Source: Salipiger pallidus
GTDB taxonomy: Bacteria > Pseudomonadota > Alphaproteobacteria > Rhodobacterales > Rhodobacteraceae
Reading direction: 5' to 3'
Assembly (NCBI RefSeq): GCF_014643635.1
Contig: NZ_BMJV01000005.1
Location: 186,274 to 250,273, forward strand
DNA length: 64,000 nt
Both the position numbers and the translations under genes were made by a program. The notes beneath the pieces are model-generated. The model ran no database searches. It was not told the origin of the DNA and was given only the letters and a program-made list of their open reading frames with translations. This document shows positions 46,374 to 56,003 of this stretch, piece after piece; within the stretch, counting starts at the first letter, position 1; every line of letters starts with the position of its first letter.

Positions 46374-47069
46374 ATGACCGACGCTGCCCCCCGCAATCCC
46401 TACATCAGCTCCCGGGGCCTCCGGATCCCCAAGCATCCGCAGATCACGACCGGCCGCATCCGTGGTGCCCTGCGCACCGGCACCTACGAGCGCAAGGAAT
46501 GCGATGCGGTGTCGCGGGTGGTGCATGAAGGCGACGTGGTGCTCGAGCTTGGGGGCGGCATTGGCTATGTCTCGTCCCTGCTGTCGGTCAACCGCAAGGT
46601 CGCGCGGGTGGTCAGCTACGAGGCAAACCCCCGCCTACTGCCTTACATCGCCAGCGTCCACGAAGCCAACGGCGTCACCAACGTCGAAATGCGCAACGCT
46701 CTTCTGACCGCGCAGGGCGGCGACCCGGTCGACTTTCACCTACGCTCGAACTTTCTGGCCTCGTCAATGCACCGGGGAAGTGATCCCGACAGCATCATCG
46801 AAACCGTGCCAGTCCCCCGCCATCGGCTGGACGACGTGCTGACCGAGCTATGCCCCGACGTGCTGGTCTGCGACATCGAAGGCTTCGAGGCCGAGCTTCT
46901 GCCCGCCGGAGACTGGTCCTGCCTGCGCTGTGCGGTGATCGAACTGCACCCCCAGTGGATCGGAGCCACGGGCGTGCGCGCGGTGTTCGACGCCATGCAC
47001 GGCGCCGGGCTCACCTATTTCCCGAAGGCCTCCGAGGGCAAGGTCGTCACCTTCCGGCGGGACTTTTGA
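46374..47069 (+). CDS. FkbM-family SAM-dependent methyltransferase
   Basis: A 231-aa methyltransferase with the SAM-binding DVVLELGGGIGYVSSLLS, the second motif VVSYEANPRLLPYI and the FkbM C-terminal pattern VLVCDIEGFEAELLPAGDW. The family O-methylates sugars and polyketides, here probably a residue of the glycan built by the neighbouring transferases. It is 3 bp after the fusion gene and 2 bp before the next transferase. Confidence 0.9.
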   Translation: MTDAAPRNPYISSRGLRIPKHPQITTGRIRGALRTGTYERKECDAVSRVVHEGDVVLELGGGIGYVSSLLSVNRKVARVVSYEANPRLLPYIASVHEANGVTNVEMRNALLTAQGGDPVDFHLRSNFLASSMHRGSDPDSIIETVPVPRHRLDDVLTELCPDVLVCDIEGFEAELLPAGDWSCLRCAVIELHPQWIGATGVRAVFDAMHGAGLTYFPKASEGKVVTFRRDF

Positions 47070-47071
47070 AG

Positions 47072-48127
47072 ATGCAGATCACCGCGGTTCTGTGCGTGCG
47101 CAACGAGGGCGCCTTCCTGCTGGACTGGCTGGCCCATCACATGGCCTGCGGAATCACTCACGTGGTGGCCCTGTCCAACGATTGCGACGACGGCACCGAC
47201 GCGATGCTCGACCGGCTGGCAAGCCTCGGCCACGTCACGCATATCCGCAACGACGGCCCCCATGGAACCGGCGGCATCCAGTTCACCGGGTTGAAACTGG
47301 CTGACGAGGCAAAGGCGGTACGCGCGGCCGACTGGCTTCTGCCACTCGACATCGACGAGTTCGTCAACGTCCACGTGGGCGACCGCACCCTGCCCGCGCT
47401 GATCGCAGCCCTGCCGAAGGCGGATGCCATAACGCTCACCTGGCGGCTTTTCGGCAATGCCGGGATCCTGCGCCACGAGGACCGCCCAATCCCCGAGCTG
47501 TTCACCCGTGCCGCGCCCCGTGCCATGGGCTGGCCCTGGCGGGCAGCGATGTTCAAGACCCTCTACCGCAACACGGGTGCCTATGGAAAACTCGGTGTCC
47601 ACAGGCCCCGTGCGCCCGACCCCACCGGCGCGGATGCAGCGCGCTGGTTCGATGGTGAAGGCCGCGAGCTGCCCCCGCGCTATCGCCGCAAGGGGATCTT
47701 CTCGCACTACGGACGCTCAAACCACGGGCTCGTGCAGCTCAACCACTACCCGCTCGGGTCGATGGAGAACTACGTGCTCAAATCCGCGCGCGGTCGTGCG
47801 GTGCATTCCGGCGACAAGCTCGGGCTGGATTACTGGGTGGAACGCAACCTCAACCAGGAAGAAGATCCCTCAATCCTTGGCCTGTCCCCCGCCGTGCGGC
47901 CCCTGCGCGCGGCCTTTGGGAGAGACGAAACCCTTGCGAGACTGCATGCCGGCGCAATCCGCTGGCGGCAGGAGCGCTTTGCACAGCTGATGCTGGACGA
48001 GCAGAGCCGCACCCTCATGGGGCGCCTGATGATGACCCCGCCAAGCCGCCCGCTGTCACCGGAGGCGGCTGCCGCCCTGCAGGCCCACGCACGCGCCGCG
48101 CAACAGATCTCGCCAGAGGACGATTGA
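47072..48127 (+). CDS. Glycosyltransferase-like protein (Glyco_tranf_2_4), third copy
   Basis: A 351-aa protein of the same family: MQITAVLCVRNEGAFLLDWL, VVALSNDCDDGTDAMLD, and the acceptor-side LLPLDIDEFVNVHVGDRTL. Later segments also match the other two copies (LTWRLFGNAGILRHEDRPI, HGLVQLNHYPLGSMENYVLK), so the three arose by duplication. The ATG at 47072 follows the methyltransferase stop by 2 bp. Confidence 0.87.
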   Translation: MQITAVLCVRNEGAFLLDWLAHHMACGITHVVALSNDCDDGTDAMLDRLASLGHVTHIRNDGPHGTGGIQFTGLKLADEAKAVRAADWLLPLDIDEFVNVHVGDRTLPALIAALPKADAITLTWRLFGNAGILRHEDRPIPELFTRAAPRAMGWPWRAAMFKTLYRNTGAYGKLGVHRPRAPDPTGADAARWFDGEGRELPPRYRRKGIFSHYGRSNHGLVQLNHYPLGSMENYVLKSARGRAVHSGDKLGLDYWVERNLNQEEDPSILGLSPAVRPLRAAFGRDETLARLHAGAIRWRQERFAQLMLDEQSRTLMGRLMMTPPSRPLSPEAAAALQAHARAAQQISPEDD

Positions 48128-48297
48128 CGCGCCAAAACCCGAACCCCCAACATAAAACGCCCTTAACAGCTCGCAAAAGCACCCCGCTTTTAGCATAATT
48201 GCGCCCCAAACGACCGCCATTTTTTCGATCAATACAGGCAAGCCCCAGGGTCCGGACGACAGGCTCACCACCGGGGAACAAAAATCGGCAGGCATCC

Positions 48298-49233
48298 ATG
48301 CAGGACCAGACAGATCTTTCTTCCGTCGATCTTACCGGGCTCCGGCGTGGGCAGTGGATCAATGCGGTGTCGCAGATCGGCGAAGCCGACGGGTTCTCCG
48401 AACCGCTGGGCAAGCGCCATCATGCCGTCTTCGTGGAGCGGGGCGACACCCTGCTGGTGAGCTTCGAATCCCTTCCCGGGATCGAGGCGCTGTCGGAAAC
48501 GTCCAAGCCGCTGGGCTGGGAGGTTTCCGGCCAGACAGGTTGGTCGACGCTGACCCTTGTCTCGTCGCGTGACACGTGGTTCCGGGACGGGCGCGTCTAT
48601 GCCTTCTTCGATCAACTGCTGGACGACGGGTTCTTCGACGATTTCGAAACGGTGATCTTTTACGGGGCGGGCCCCTGCGGCTATGCCGCCGCTGCCTATT
48701 CCGTCGCCGCCCCCGGCGCGCGGGTGGTCATGCTGGCACCTCAGGCCACCCTTGATCCGCGGGTCACGGAATGGGACGAGCGCTTCACCGAGATGCGCCG
48801 CCTCAACTTCACCTCACGCTACGGCTACGCACCGGACATGGTAGAGGGCGCGGAAACGGCCTGGCTGCTTTACGATCCGCGCGAACGGCTCGACGCGATG
48901 CACGCGGCGCTGTTCCACCGGCCCAACGTAAACCGCCTGCGCCTGCCGTTCATGGGCAGCGCGCTGCAGGCGGACCTGCTCGAGCTCGACCTGATCGTGC
49001 CGCTGCTCGAGGCCGTCGCCGGAGACAGCCTGGACGATCTGGCATTCGCCCGCATGATGCGCCGACGCCGGGATTACACGCCCTACCTGCGCAAGCTACT
49101 GGCACGGCTGGAATCCGATGGCCGCCAGGCCCTGGCCATGACGCTGTGCGAGAACGTGACCCGGCGGCTCGATGCCCCGCGGTTCCGCCGCCGGCTCGAG
49201 GCGATCCGCGCCGACCTCACCGAAGAGGCCTAG
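48298..49233 (+). CDS. Alpha/beta-hydrolase-fold-like protein without the usual nucleophile
   Basis: A 311-aa protein. The strand-turn-helix VIFYGAGPCGYAAAAYSVAA lies where hydrolases have G-x-S-x-G-G-Y; the serine position is occupied by Gly. It continues with ARVVMLAPQATLDPRVTEWD, similar to the core of esterase-like proteins found beside glycan or sulfation genes. It is probably inactive as a hydrolase, or acts as a binding protein. It starts 170 bp after the last transferase, and its 3' end overlaps the convergent acyltransferase by 4 bp. Confidence 0.6.
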   Translation: MQDQTDLSSVDLTGLRRGQWINAVSQIGEADGFSEPLGKRHHAVFVERGDTLLVSFESLPGIEALSETSKPLGWEVSGQTGWSTLTLVSSRDTWFRDGRVYAFFDQLLDDGFFDDFETVIFYGAGPCGYAAAAYSVAAPGARVVMLAPQATLDPRVTEWDERFTEMRRLNFTSRYGYAPDMVEGAETAWLLYDPRERLDAMHAALFHRPNVNRLRLPFMGSALQADLLELDLIVPLLEAVAGDSLDDLAFARMMRRRRDYTPYLRKLLARLESDGRQALAMTLCENVTRRLDAPRFRRRLEAIRADLTEEA

Positions 49234-50084
49234 CCGGCGATTGCCCGCAGCGCCCGCACCCGGGCGGGCGGGATGGTGGCCACCTCGACCGCCGTGAAGA
49301 CGTGCAGCGTGTTCATCTGCCGGTCGATCACCGCATGATCGCTGACCCAGCCGCCCATTCCCAGGTAAGTGCGCAGCAAAGGTGGAATCGCCCGCAGCGC
49401 CGCGCGCGGATCGCCTGCCCCGGTATCGCCCCCCACACCATGACCGGCTCCCGGTCGGTTTGCGGCATCCGTAGCCGGTCCACCGCCTTGGTCCGGCCCG
49501 GTGACAGCGCCGAACCGGATCCGTTCAGGCGCGCGCTCTTGGATCTGCCAGCGCTCGGGCGCCGTGTGATGGCTGCGCAGCCGGGCGAAGGCAGCCCTGT
49601 AGGGCTGAGGATCGGTTCCGGGGAAGCTGGCGCAGCCGAACAAGAGCTGCGTCGCACCCATGTCGACCAGCGCGGTGATCGCGCCCCAGGACAGCCTCAG
49701 GATATCCGCATCCCCGGCCCCCGGCCGGATGCAGAACCGCCCAAGTTCCAGCGACGGGCCATCGAAGCCTGCGGCGAGGTGATCAAGATTGTAATATTGC
49801 GCCGAATAGCTTCCGCTGATGTCCGCGCCGCTGCGCATCCTGAAATAGCGGAAACACGCCACCAGCGTCCCCGACGCGATCTCTTCGATCAGGACATGGT
49901 GGCAGCGCGCGTCCATGGCATCACGATCCACGCCGCCGCCGGGGCCGAAGAAGGCCAGTCCCCGCAGGGCCTGCGCCGCCGCCACATCCCCATCGCCTGC
50001 GGCTTCGCGGACCCGGTAGCGCCCGCGTTCCAGCGGCAACGCCCTGCCCGCGTCCTCGATACCGATGGACTGCCGGGAGGGCAT
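49230..50084 (-). CDS. olsB: Ornithine-acyl-[ACP] N-acyltransferase (OlsB-like)
   Basis: A 284-aa GNAT-fold acyltransferase of the OlsB group, which forms lyso-ornithine lipid from ornithine and an acyl-ACP 3-hydroxy fatty acid. Family segments: RYRVREAAGDGDVAAAQALR, CHHVLIEEIASGTLVACFRY, SGSYSAQYYNLDHLAG, SLELGRFCIRPG and GWVSDHAVIDRQMNTLHVFT. A Gly/Pro-rich insertion occupies about 195-225. No OlsA partner is next to it. It lies 7 bp downstream of bamE. Confidence 0.85.
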   Translation of the reverse strand: MPSRQSIGIEDAGRALPLERGRYRVREAAGDGDVAAAQALRGLAFFGPGGGVDRDAMDARCHHVLIEEIASGTLVACFRYFRMRSGADISGSYSAQYYNLDHLAAGFDGPSLELGRFCIRPGAGDADILRLSWGAITALVDMGATQLLFGCASFPGTDPQPYRAAFARLRSHHTAPERWQIQERAPERIRFGAVTGPDQGGGPATDAANRPGAGHGVGGDTGAGDPRAALRAIPPLLRTYLGMGGWVSDHAVIDRQMNTLHVFTAVEVATIPPARVRALRAIAG

Positions 50085-50091
50085 GCGGCCC

Positions 50092-50553
50092 CTACTCTTG
50101 CGCGAACTGGCTGAGGGTCAGGCCGCCAATGTTGCCGAAGAGCTTGCGGATAAAGCTGATCTCGCCGTCGGTGGTGCGAGTGATGCGGCGCGACAGCGGC
50201 ACCACGTTGCCGTCCTCAAGACCGTAGCGCGACACGTTCTGAACCACGCCGGCGCCATCGAAGTTGATTGCGACGATCTCGCGGTTCACCACCTCGGGGG
50301 CCTGCCACGCAAAGGTGCGGACCTCGGATTCGATGTAGTAGTAGCCGCTTTCGTTCAGCACGCCGGAGGTCGTCGGCACGCCCACAACCTCCTGGACGGT
50401 GGTGCGGGTATCGACTCCGGGTACGATCTGCTGCAGATCGCTTTCGGACGGGGTATAGCCATGGGTGCGATACTGCGCCGTGCAGGCCGACAGGCCAAGC
50501 GACACCATGACGGCCAGAACGGCGGGCCTTGCGGATCTTGCGAATCTTGTCAT
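50092..50553 (-). CDS. bamE: Outer-membrane assembly lipoprotein BamE (SmpA/OmlA)
   Basis: A 153-aa lipoprotein with a signal ending LSLGLSAC (lipobox LSAC, Cys24). The OmlA core follows: DLQQIVPGVDTRTTVQEVVG, VPTTSGVLNESGYYYIESEV. It belongs to the BAM complex that inserts beta-barrel proteins into the outer membrane. It is divergent from the DUF177 gene, with about 95 bp between the starts. The same order is common in this bacterial group. Confidence 0.92.
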   Translation of the reverse strand: MTRFARSARPAVLAVMVSLGLSACTAQYRTHGYTPSESDLQQIVPGVDTRTTVQEVVGVPTTSGVLNESGYYYIESEVRTFAWQAPEVVNREIVAINFDGAGVVQNVSRYGLEDGNVVPLSRRITRTTDGEISFIRKLFGNIGGLTLSQFAQE

Positions 50554-50648
50554 GGAACTGCGACCTTGCCCTCTTGTCTCTGCCCTTGCGGGTCTTCTAT
50601 CCCCGATTACATAACGAAGCCAAGCCGTTCAAGCAAAGGAAAGCACTC

Positions 50649-51233
50649 ATGAGCAATGCGGCCCAAGGGGCTCAGAGACTGCGCGTCGCCGCGCTGCGCA
50701 ACAACAGCCCTACACCGTTCGACATCCGCCCCGACGATGCCGCACGTACCGCCCTTACCGAAAAGCTGGGCCTGCTGGGCCTGCGGAAGGTGCGCTTCGC
50801 CGGCGAGATCACGCCCGAGGGGCGCGACGCATGGCGGCTCAAGGGCACGCTCGGCGCCACTGTGATGCAGGCCTGCGTGGTGACGCTCGAGCCGGTGGTG
50901 ACCCGGATCGAAGAGCCGGTGGAACGCCTGTGGCAGCCCGAAGAGGACCTGACCCGCACGCCCGAGGGCTCGGAGATCGAGGTGCCTGACGACGATGCCG
51001 ACCCCCTGCCCGACGTCATCGACCTTGGCGCGGTGCTGACCGAGGCGCTGACGCTGGCGCTGCCGCAGTACCCCCATGCCGAGGGTGCCGATGCGGTTAC
51101 ACAGCAGCTGGATTCCGCCGAGGAAGCAGATCGCGAGATCCTTGAGGATCGTCCGAACCCGTTCGCAGCCCTTGCAGGTTTGCGCGACAGCATGCAGACA
51201 GGCGGCGAAGACGACGAAGGTAGCAAGTCCTGA
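50649..51233 (+). CDS. DUF177 (YceD) protein
   Basis: A 194-aa acidic protein with the DUF177 core (GRDAWRLKGTLGATVMQACV, TRIEEPVERLWQPEED, DVIDLGAVLTEALTLALPQY) and an acidic C-terminal tail (EDDEGSKS). YceD-type proteins sit beside rpmF-plsX across bacteria and are linked to 23S rRNA accumulation. The ATG at 50649 has AAGGAAAGC upstream; the longer frame overlaps the bamE promoter. Confidence 0.9.
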   Translation: MSNAAQGAQRLRVAALRNNSPTPFDIRPDDAARTALTEKLGLLGLRKVRFAGEITPEGRDAWRLKGTLGATVMQACVVTLEPVVTRIEEPVERLWQPEEDLTRTPEGSEIEVPDDDADPLPDVIDLGAVLTEALTLALPQYPHAEGADAVTQQLDSAEEADREILEDRPNPFAALAGLRDSMQTGGEDDEGSKS

Positions 51234-51244
51234 GTAAATAAGGC

Positions 51245-51272
51245 TTGCGATTCTGGGGAAAATTCCTATTTT
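51245..51272 (+). promoter_or_regulatory. Probable promoter of rpmF-plsX-fabH
   Basis: TTGCGA (51245-51250), 16 bp, TATTTT (51267-51272), 118 bp before rpmF and directly after the DUF177 stop. Confidence 0.4.
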
Positions 51273-51390
51273 CGCGCCTTCATCGGAATTCCGGGTTGCT
51301 TGCTTCGGTCCTTGGGACTATGAGGCCGGTCACGCCCGAACGGAACGGGCAACCTATTTGCCCCACACACGCGAAAGTCGGAGTTGAGAC

Positions 51391-51597
51391 ATGGCCGTCC
51401 AACAGAACAAAGTATCCAAATCGCGCCGCAACAACCGCCGGGCGCATGATGCCCTCGTTGCCGGCAACCCCAACGAATGCGACAACTGCGGCGAGCTGAA
51501 GCGCCCGCACCACGTCTGCCCGTCCTGCGGTCACTACGCAGAGCGTGAAGTCGTCGCGATGGCCGACGAAGTCGACCTGGACGAAGACGCAGCCTGA
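51391..51597 (+). CDS. rpmF: 50S ribosomal protein L32
   Basis: A 68-aa ribosomal protein with the family start [20 protein letters not shown] and a zinc ribbon of two Cys-x-x-Cys pairs (CDNC and CPSC). The acidic tail (EVDLDEDAA) is typical of alphaproteobacterial L32. It leads the plsX-fabH operon, 23 bp before plsX. Confidence 0.97.
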   Translation: MAVQQNKVSKSRRNNRRAHDALVAGNPNECDNCGELKRPHHVCPSCGHYAEREVVAMADEVDLDEDAA

Positions 51598-51620
51598 AAC
51601 ATCCCAAAGGCTCGCGCCGC

Positions 51621-52745
51621 ATGACGTCCTCAACCGACATCTCCAAGGCAGGCGAGCCTCTGGTGCTTTCTATCGACGCCATGGGCGGCGATCGCGGGCC
51701 GGCAGCTGTTGTTGCCGGCCTCGCTGCCTTTGCCAAGCGCAACAAGAACGTGCGCTTCCTCGTGCACGGCCCCAAGGCCGAGCTCGATACCCTTGTCGCG
51801 AAACACCGCCATCTTGGCAGCCGGGTGGAAACCCGCGATGCCGAAGGTGTCGTGTCGATGCACGACAAGCCCAGCCACGTCATGCGCAATGGTCAGAACA
51901 CCTCGATGTGGTCTGCCCTTGATGCCGTGCGCAACAAGGAAGCCGCAGTGACCGTGTCCTGCGGCAACACCGGCGCGCTGATGCTGCTGGCCATGGTGCG
52001 CCTGCGCAAGCTGCCCGGCGTCAATCGCCCTGCCATCGCCGTGCTTTGGCCCTCGCGCAACCCGCAGGGGTTCAACGTGATGCTGGACGTGGGCGCGGAT
52101 ATCCGCGCCGATGCGCAGGATCTGCTGAAATACGCCCTCATGGGCACCTCCTACGCCCGCAACGGTCTGTCGCTGGAACGGCCCCGTGTCGGCCTGCTCA
52201 ACGTCGGCACCGAAGAGCACAAGGGCCACGCCGAGCTCAAGCAGGCGCACGAGCTGATCGCGGCCCATGCGGAAGAGAACAATTTCGAATTCGTCGGGTT
52301 CGCCGAAGGCGGAGACCTCTCGGGGGATCGCTGCGACGTGATCGTCACCGACGGCTTCACCGGCAACATCGCGCTCAAGACCGGCGAAGGCACCGCGTCC
52401 CTCATCGGCCAGTTCATGCGCGAAGCCTTTGCCTATTCGCCCCTGTCGCGGGTGGCGGCGCTGCTGGCGCTGACCTCGCTCAAGCGGCTTCAGGCGCGCA
52501 TTGATCCGCGCCGCAAGAATGGCGGCGTGTTCCTCGGGCTCAACGGTACGGTGGTCAAGAGCCACGGTGCCGCCGATGCCACAGGCATAGCCGCAGCCGC
52601 CGAACTGGCGTATGACCTAGCGAAATCAGGATTCGGTGACAGGTTGGCCGCGCGCATTGCGCAGGCAGCCGAGGCCTCCGAGAGTACCGCCGAAGAGCGG
52701 TCGGACCCGGCGAAAGAGCAGCAGAAGGACGGAACGAACCCATGA
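51621..52745 (+). CDS. plsX: Phosphate acyltransferase PlsX
   Basis: A 374-aa enzyme that forms acyl-phosphate from acyl-ACP, the first step of glycerophospholipid synthesis. Family segments: LSIDAMGGDRGPAAVVAGL, VVSMHDKPSHVMRNGQNTSM, VSCGNTGALMLLAM, VIVTDGFTGNIALKTGEG and GVFLGLNGTVVKSHG. Its stop overlaps the fabH start by 4 bp. Transcription likely begins upstream of rpmF. Confidence 0.97.
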   Translation: MTSSTDISKAGEPLVLSIDAMGGDRGPAAVVAGLAAFAKRNKNVRFLVHGPKAELDTLVAKHRHLGSRVETRDAEGVVSMHDKPSHVMRNGQNTSMWSALDAVRNKEAAVTVSCGNTGALMLLAMVRLRKLPGVNRPAIAVLWPSRNPQGFNVMLDVGADIRADAQDLLKYALMGTSYARNGLSLERPRVGLLNVGTEEHKGHAELKQAHELIAAHAEENNFEFVGFAEGGDLSGDRCDVIVTDGFTGNIALKTGEGTASLIGQFMREAFAYSPLSRVAALLALTSLKRLQARIDPRRKNGGVFLGLNGTVVKSHGAADATGIAAAAELAYDLAKSGFGDRLAARIAQAAEASESTAEERSDPAKEQQKDGTNP

Positions 52746-53713
52746 CGATACGGGCACAGGTGGCAGGCATTGGACACTATCTGCCCGAACGCGTCGTTCC
52801 CAACTCGGAGTTCGAAAAGACCCTCGACACCACGGACGAATGGATTCGGTCCCGTTCCGGGATCGAGCGTCGGCATTTTGCCTCAGAGGATGAGACCACA
52901 TCGATTCTCGCGTCCCGCGCCGCAAATGCCGCCCTTGCCGATGCCGGGCTGACGGCTGCGGACATCGACGGTGTGGTTGTCGCCACCTCGACCCCCGACC
53001 TTACCTTCCCCTCCGCTGCCACTATGGTACAGGCACGCATCGGGATGGAGGGTGGCTTTGCCTTTGACATTCAGGCGGTCTGCGCCGGGTTCGTCTATGC
53101 GCTGGCAAACGCCAACGCCCTCATCGTCTCGGGCACCGCCAAGCGAATACTGGTCATCGGGGCCGAGACCTTTTCCCGAATCCTCGACTGGAACGACCGC
53201 TCCACCTGCGTGCTTTTCGGGGATGGCGCCGGTGCCCTGGTGCTTGAGGCCGCCGAGGCCGAGGGCACGCCACAGGATCGCGGCATCCTTGCCGTGGACC
53301 TCAACTCTGACGGGCGCTTCCGCGACCTGCTCTATGTCGACGGCGGCGTCAGCACCAATTCCATCGGCCACCTGCGCATGGAGGGCCGCGAGGTCTTTCG
53401 CCACGCGGTGGAAAAGCTTGCCGCAACCGCCCGCACTTCACTGGGTCGCGCCGGCCTCACCGAGGCGGACGTGGATTGGGTCGTGCCGCACCAGGCCAAT
53501 TCCCGGATCATCACCGGCACCGCCAAAAAGCTCGGGCTACCGCTCGAGCGCGTGGTGATGACGGTTCAGGATCACGGCAACACCTCTGCCGCATCGATTC
53601 CGCTTGCCCTGTCAGTCGCCAAGGCCGAGGAAAAATTCCAGCCCGGCCAGCTTCTGGTGACCGAAGCCATCGGCGGCGGCCTTGCCTGGGGCTCGGTCGT
53701 TCTGCGCTGGTAA
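52742..53713 (+). CDS. fabH: 3-oxoacyl-[ACP] synthase III
   Basis: A 323-aa initiator condensing enzyme of fatty-acid synthesis. The catalytic triad is Cys114 (DIQAVCAGFVYAL), His (WVVPHQANSRII) and Asn (QDHGNTSAASIPLAL). N-terminal RSRSGIERRHFAS and the closing VTEAIGGGLAWGSVVLRW are standard. It is coupled to plsX by a 4-bp overlap and followed by the ihfA promoter. Confidence 0.97.
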   Translation: MTIRAQVAGIGHYLPERVVPNSEFEKTLDTTDEWIRSRSGIERRHFASEDETTSILASRAANAALADAGLTAADIDGVVVATSTPDLTFPSAATMVQARIGMEGGFAFDIQAVCAGFVYALANANALIVSGTAKRILVIGAETFSRILDWNDRSTCVLFGDGAGALVLEAAEAEGTPQDRGILAVDLNSDGRFRDLLYVDGGVSTNSIGHLRMEGREVFRHAVEKLAATARTSLGRAGLTEADVDWVVPHQANSRIITGTAKKLGLPLERVVMTVQDHGNTSAASIPLALSVAKAEEKFQPGQLLVTEAIGGGLAWGSVVLRW

Positions 53714-53765
53714 GCGGATTACCGGGCAAATCCACGGTAAGAGACTCTGTTCCAAGTCCCTGATA

Positions 53766-53793
53766 TTGACTCGGAAATCCCTCCGCCTATGCT
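53766..53793 (+). promoter_or_regulatory. Probable promoter of ihfA
   Basis: TTGACT (53766-53771), 16 bp, TATGCT (53788-53793), 26 bp before the ihfA ATG, in the gap after fabH. Confidence 0.55.
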
Positions 53794-53818
53794 TACTCAA
53801 AACCTGGGAGGGACGGGT

Positions 53819-54121
53819 ATGAGCGAAAAGACACTGACACGCATGGATCTGAGCGAAGCGGTCTTCCGCGAAGTCGGCCTGTCGCGCAATGAAAGCGCCG
53901 AACTGGTCGAGGCGGTCCTGCAACACATGTCCGACGCGCTGGTGCGCGGCGAACAGGTGAAGATATCGTCTTTCGGCACCTTCTCGGTGCGGGACAAGGC
54001 CGCCCGCGTCGGCCGCAATCCCAAGACCGGCGAAGAGGTTCCGATCCAGCCGCGCCGTGTGCTCACCTTCCGCCCGTCCCACCTCATGAAGGACAGGGTT
54101 GCCTCGGGCAACAAGAGCTAA
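53819..54121 (+). CDS. ihfA: Integration host factor subunit alpha
   Basis: A 100-aa DNA-bending protein, the usual IhfA length. [20 protein letters not shown] begins the dimer core, [27 protein letters not shown] forms the beta arm, and [13 protein letters not shown] ends it with the Arg-Pro that intercalates DNA. The ATG at 53819 is preferred over one 10 codons earlier because GGGAGGG precedes it. It lies next to the MerR-like gene, an order conserved in many alphaproteobacteria. Confidence 0.96.
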   Translation: MSEKTLTRMDLSEAVFREVGLSRNESAELVEAVLQHMSDALVRGEQVKISSFGTFSVRDKAARVGRNPKTGEEVPIQPRRVLTFRPSHLMKDRVASGNKS

Positions 54122-54203
54122 CAGGCGCCGGCGGCGACGCAGTACGACGTTGCCTGCTGCCCGGCGGTAAAAAGAGGCCCCCAAAACCGGGGGATAACAA
54201 CCC

Positions 54204-55706
<1,503 letters not shown>

Positions 55707-55781
55707 TGCAAAAAGGTGAAAAAACGCGCTGAAAGGGCTTGCCCCTGCCTGCAGAACAGGTAAGAAGCCCGAATAACAAGT

Positions 55782-55858
55782 CGGGCTATAGCGCAGCCTG
55801 GTAGCGCGTCCGTCTGGGGGACGGAAGGTCGCAGGTTCGAGTCCTGCTAGCCCGACCA
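55782..55858 (+). tRNA. tRNA-Pro (anticodon GGG)
   Basis: 77-nt cloverleaf: acceptor CGGGCTA/TAGCCCG, D arm with GCGCAGCCTGGTAGCGC, anticodon stem TCCGT/ACGGA with loop CTGGGGG (GGG at positions 34-36), T arm GCAGG-TTCGAGT-CCTGC, discriminator A and encoded CCA (55856-55858). Decodes CCC/CCU proline codons. No integrase or att repeat flanks it. Confidence 0.96.
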
Positions 55859-56003
55859 AATATCCCCTTTATTCCAACGTCTCTCGAGACGTGACTTGTG
55901 TCAGAAAGATCAACCCGCACAAAGGGTTGCTTTTACTCTCCCATTTCCTGCCGGGCCTTGCTAAGGACCTGCGAACCACAGGAACGATACCGGAGCGACG
56001 GGC

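Noticed and set aside
55782-55858. tRNA-Pro as an island attachment site
   Set aside because: No integrase, no duplicated 3' end of the tRNA in the window, and both flanks are core genes.
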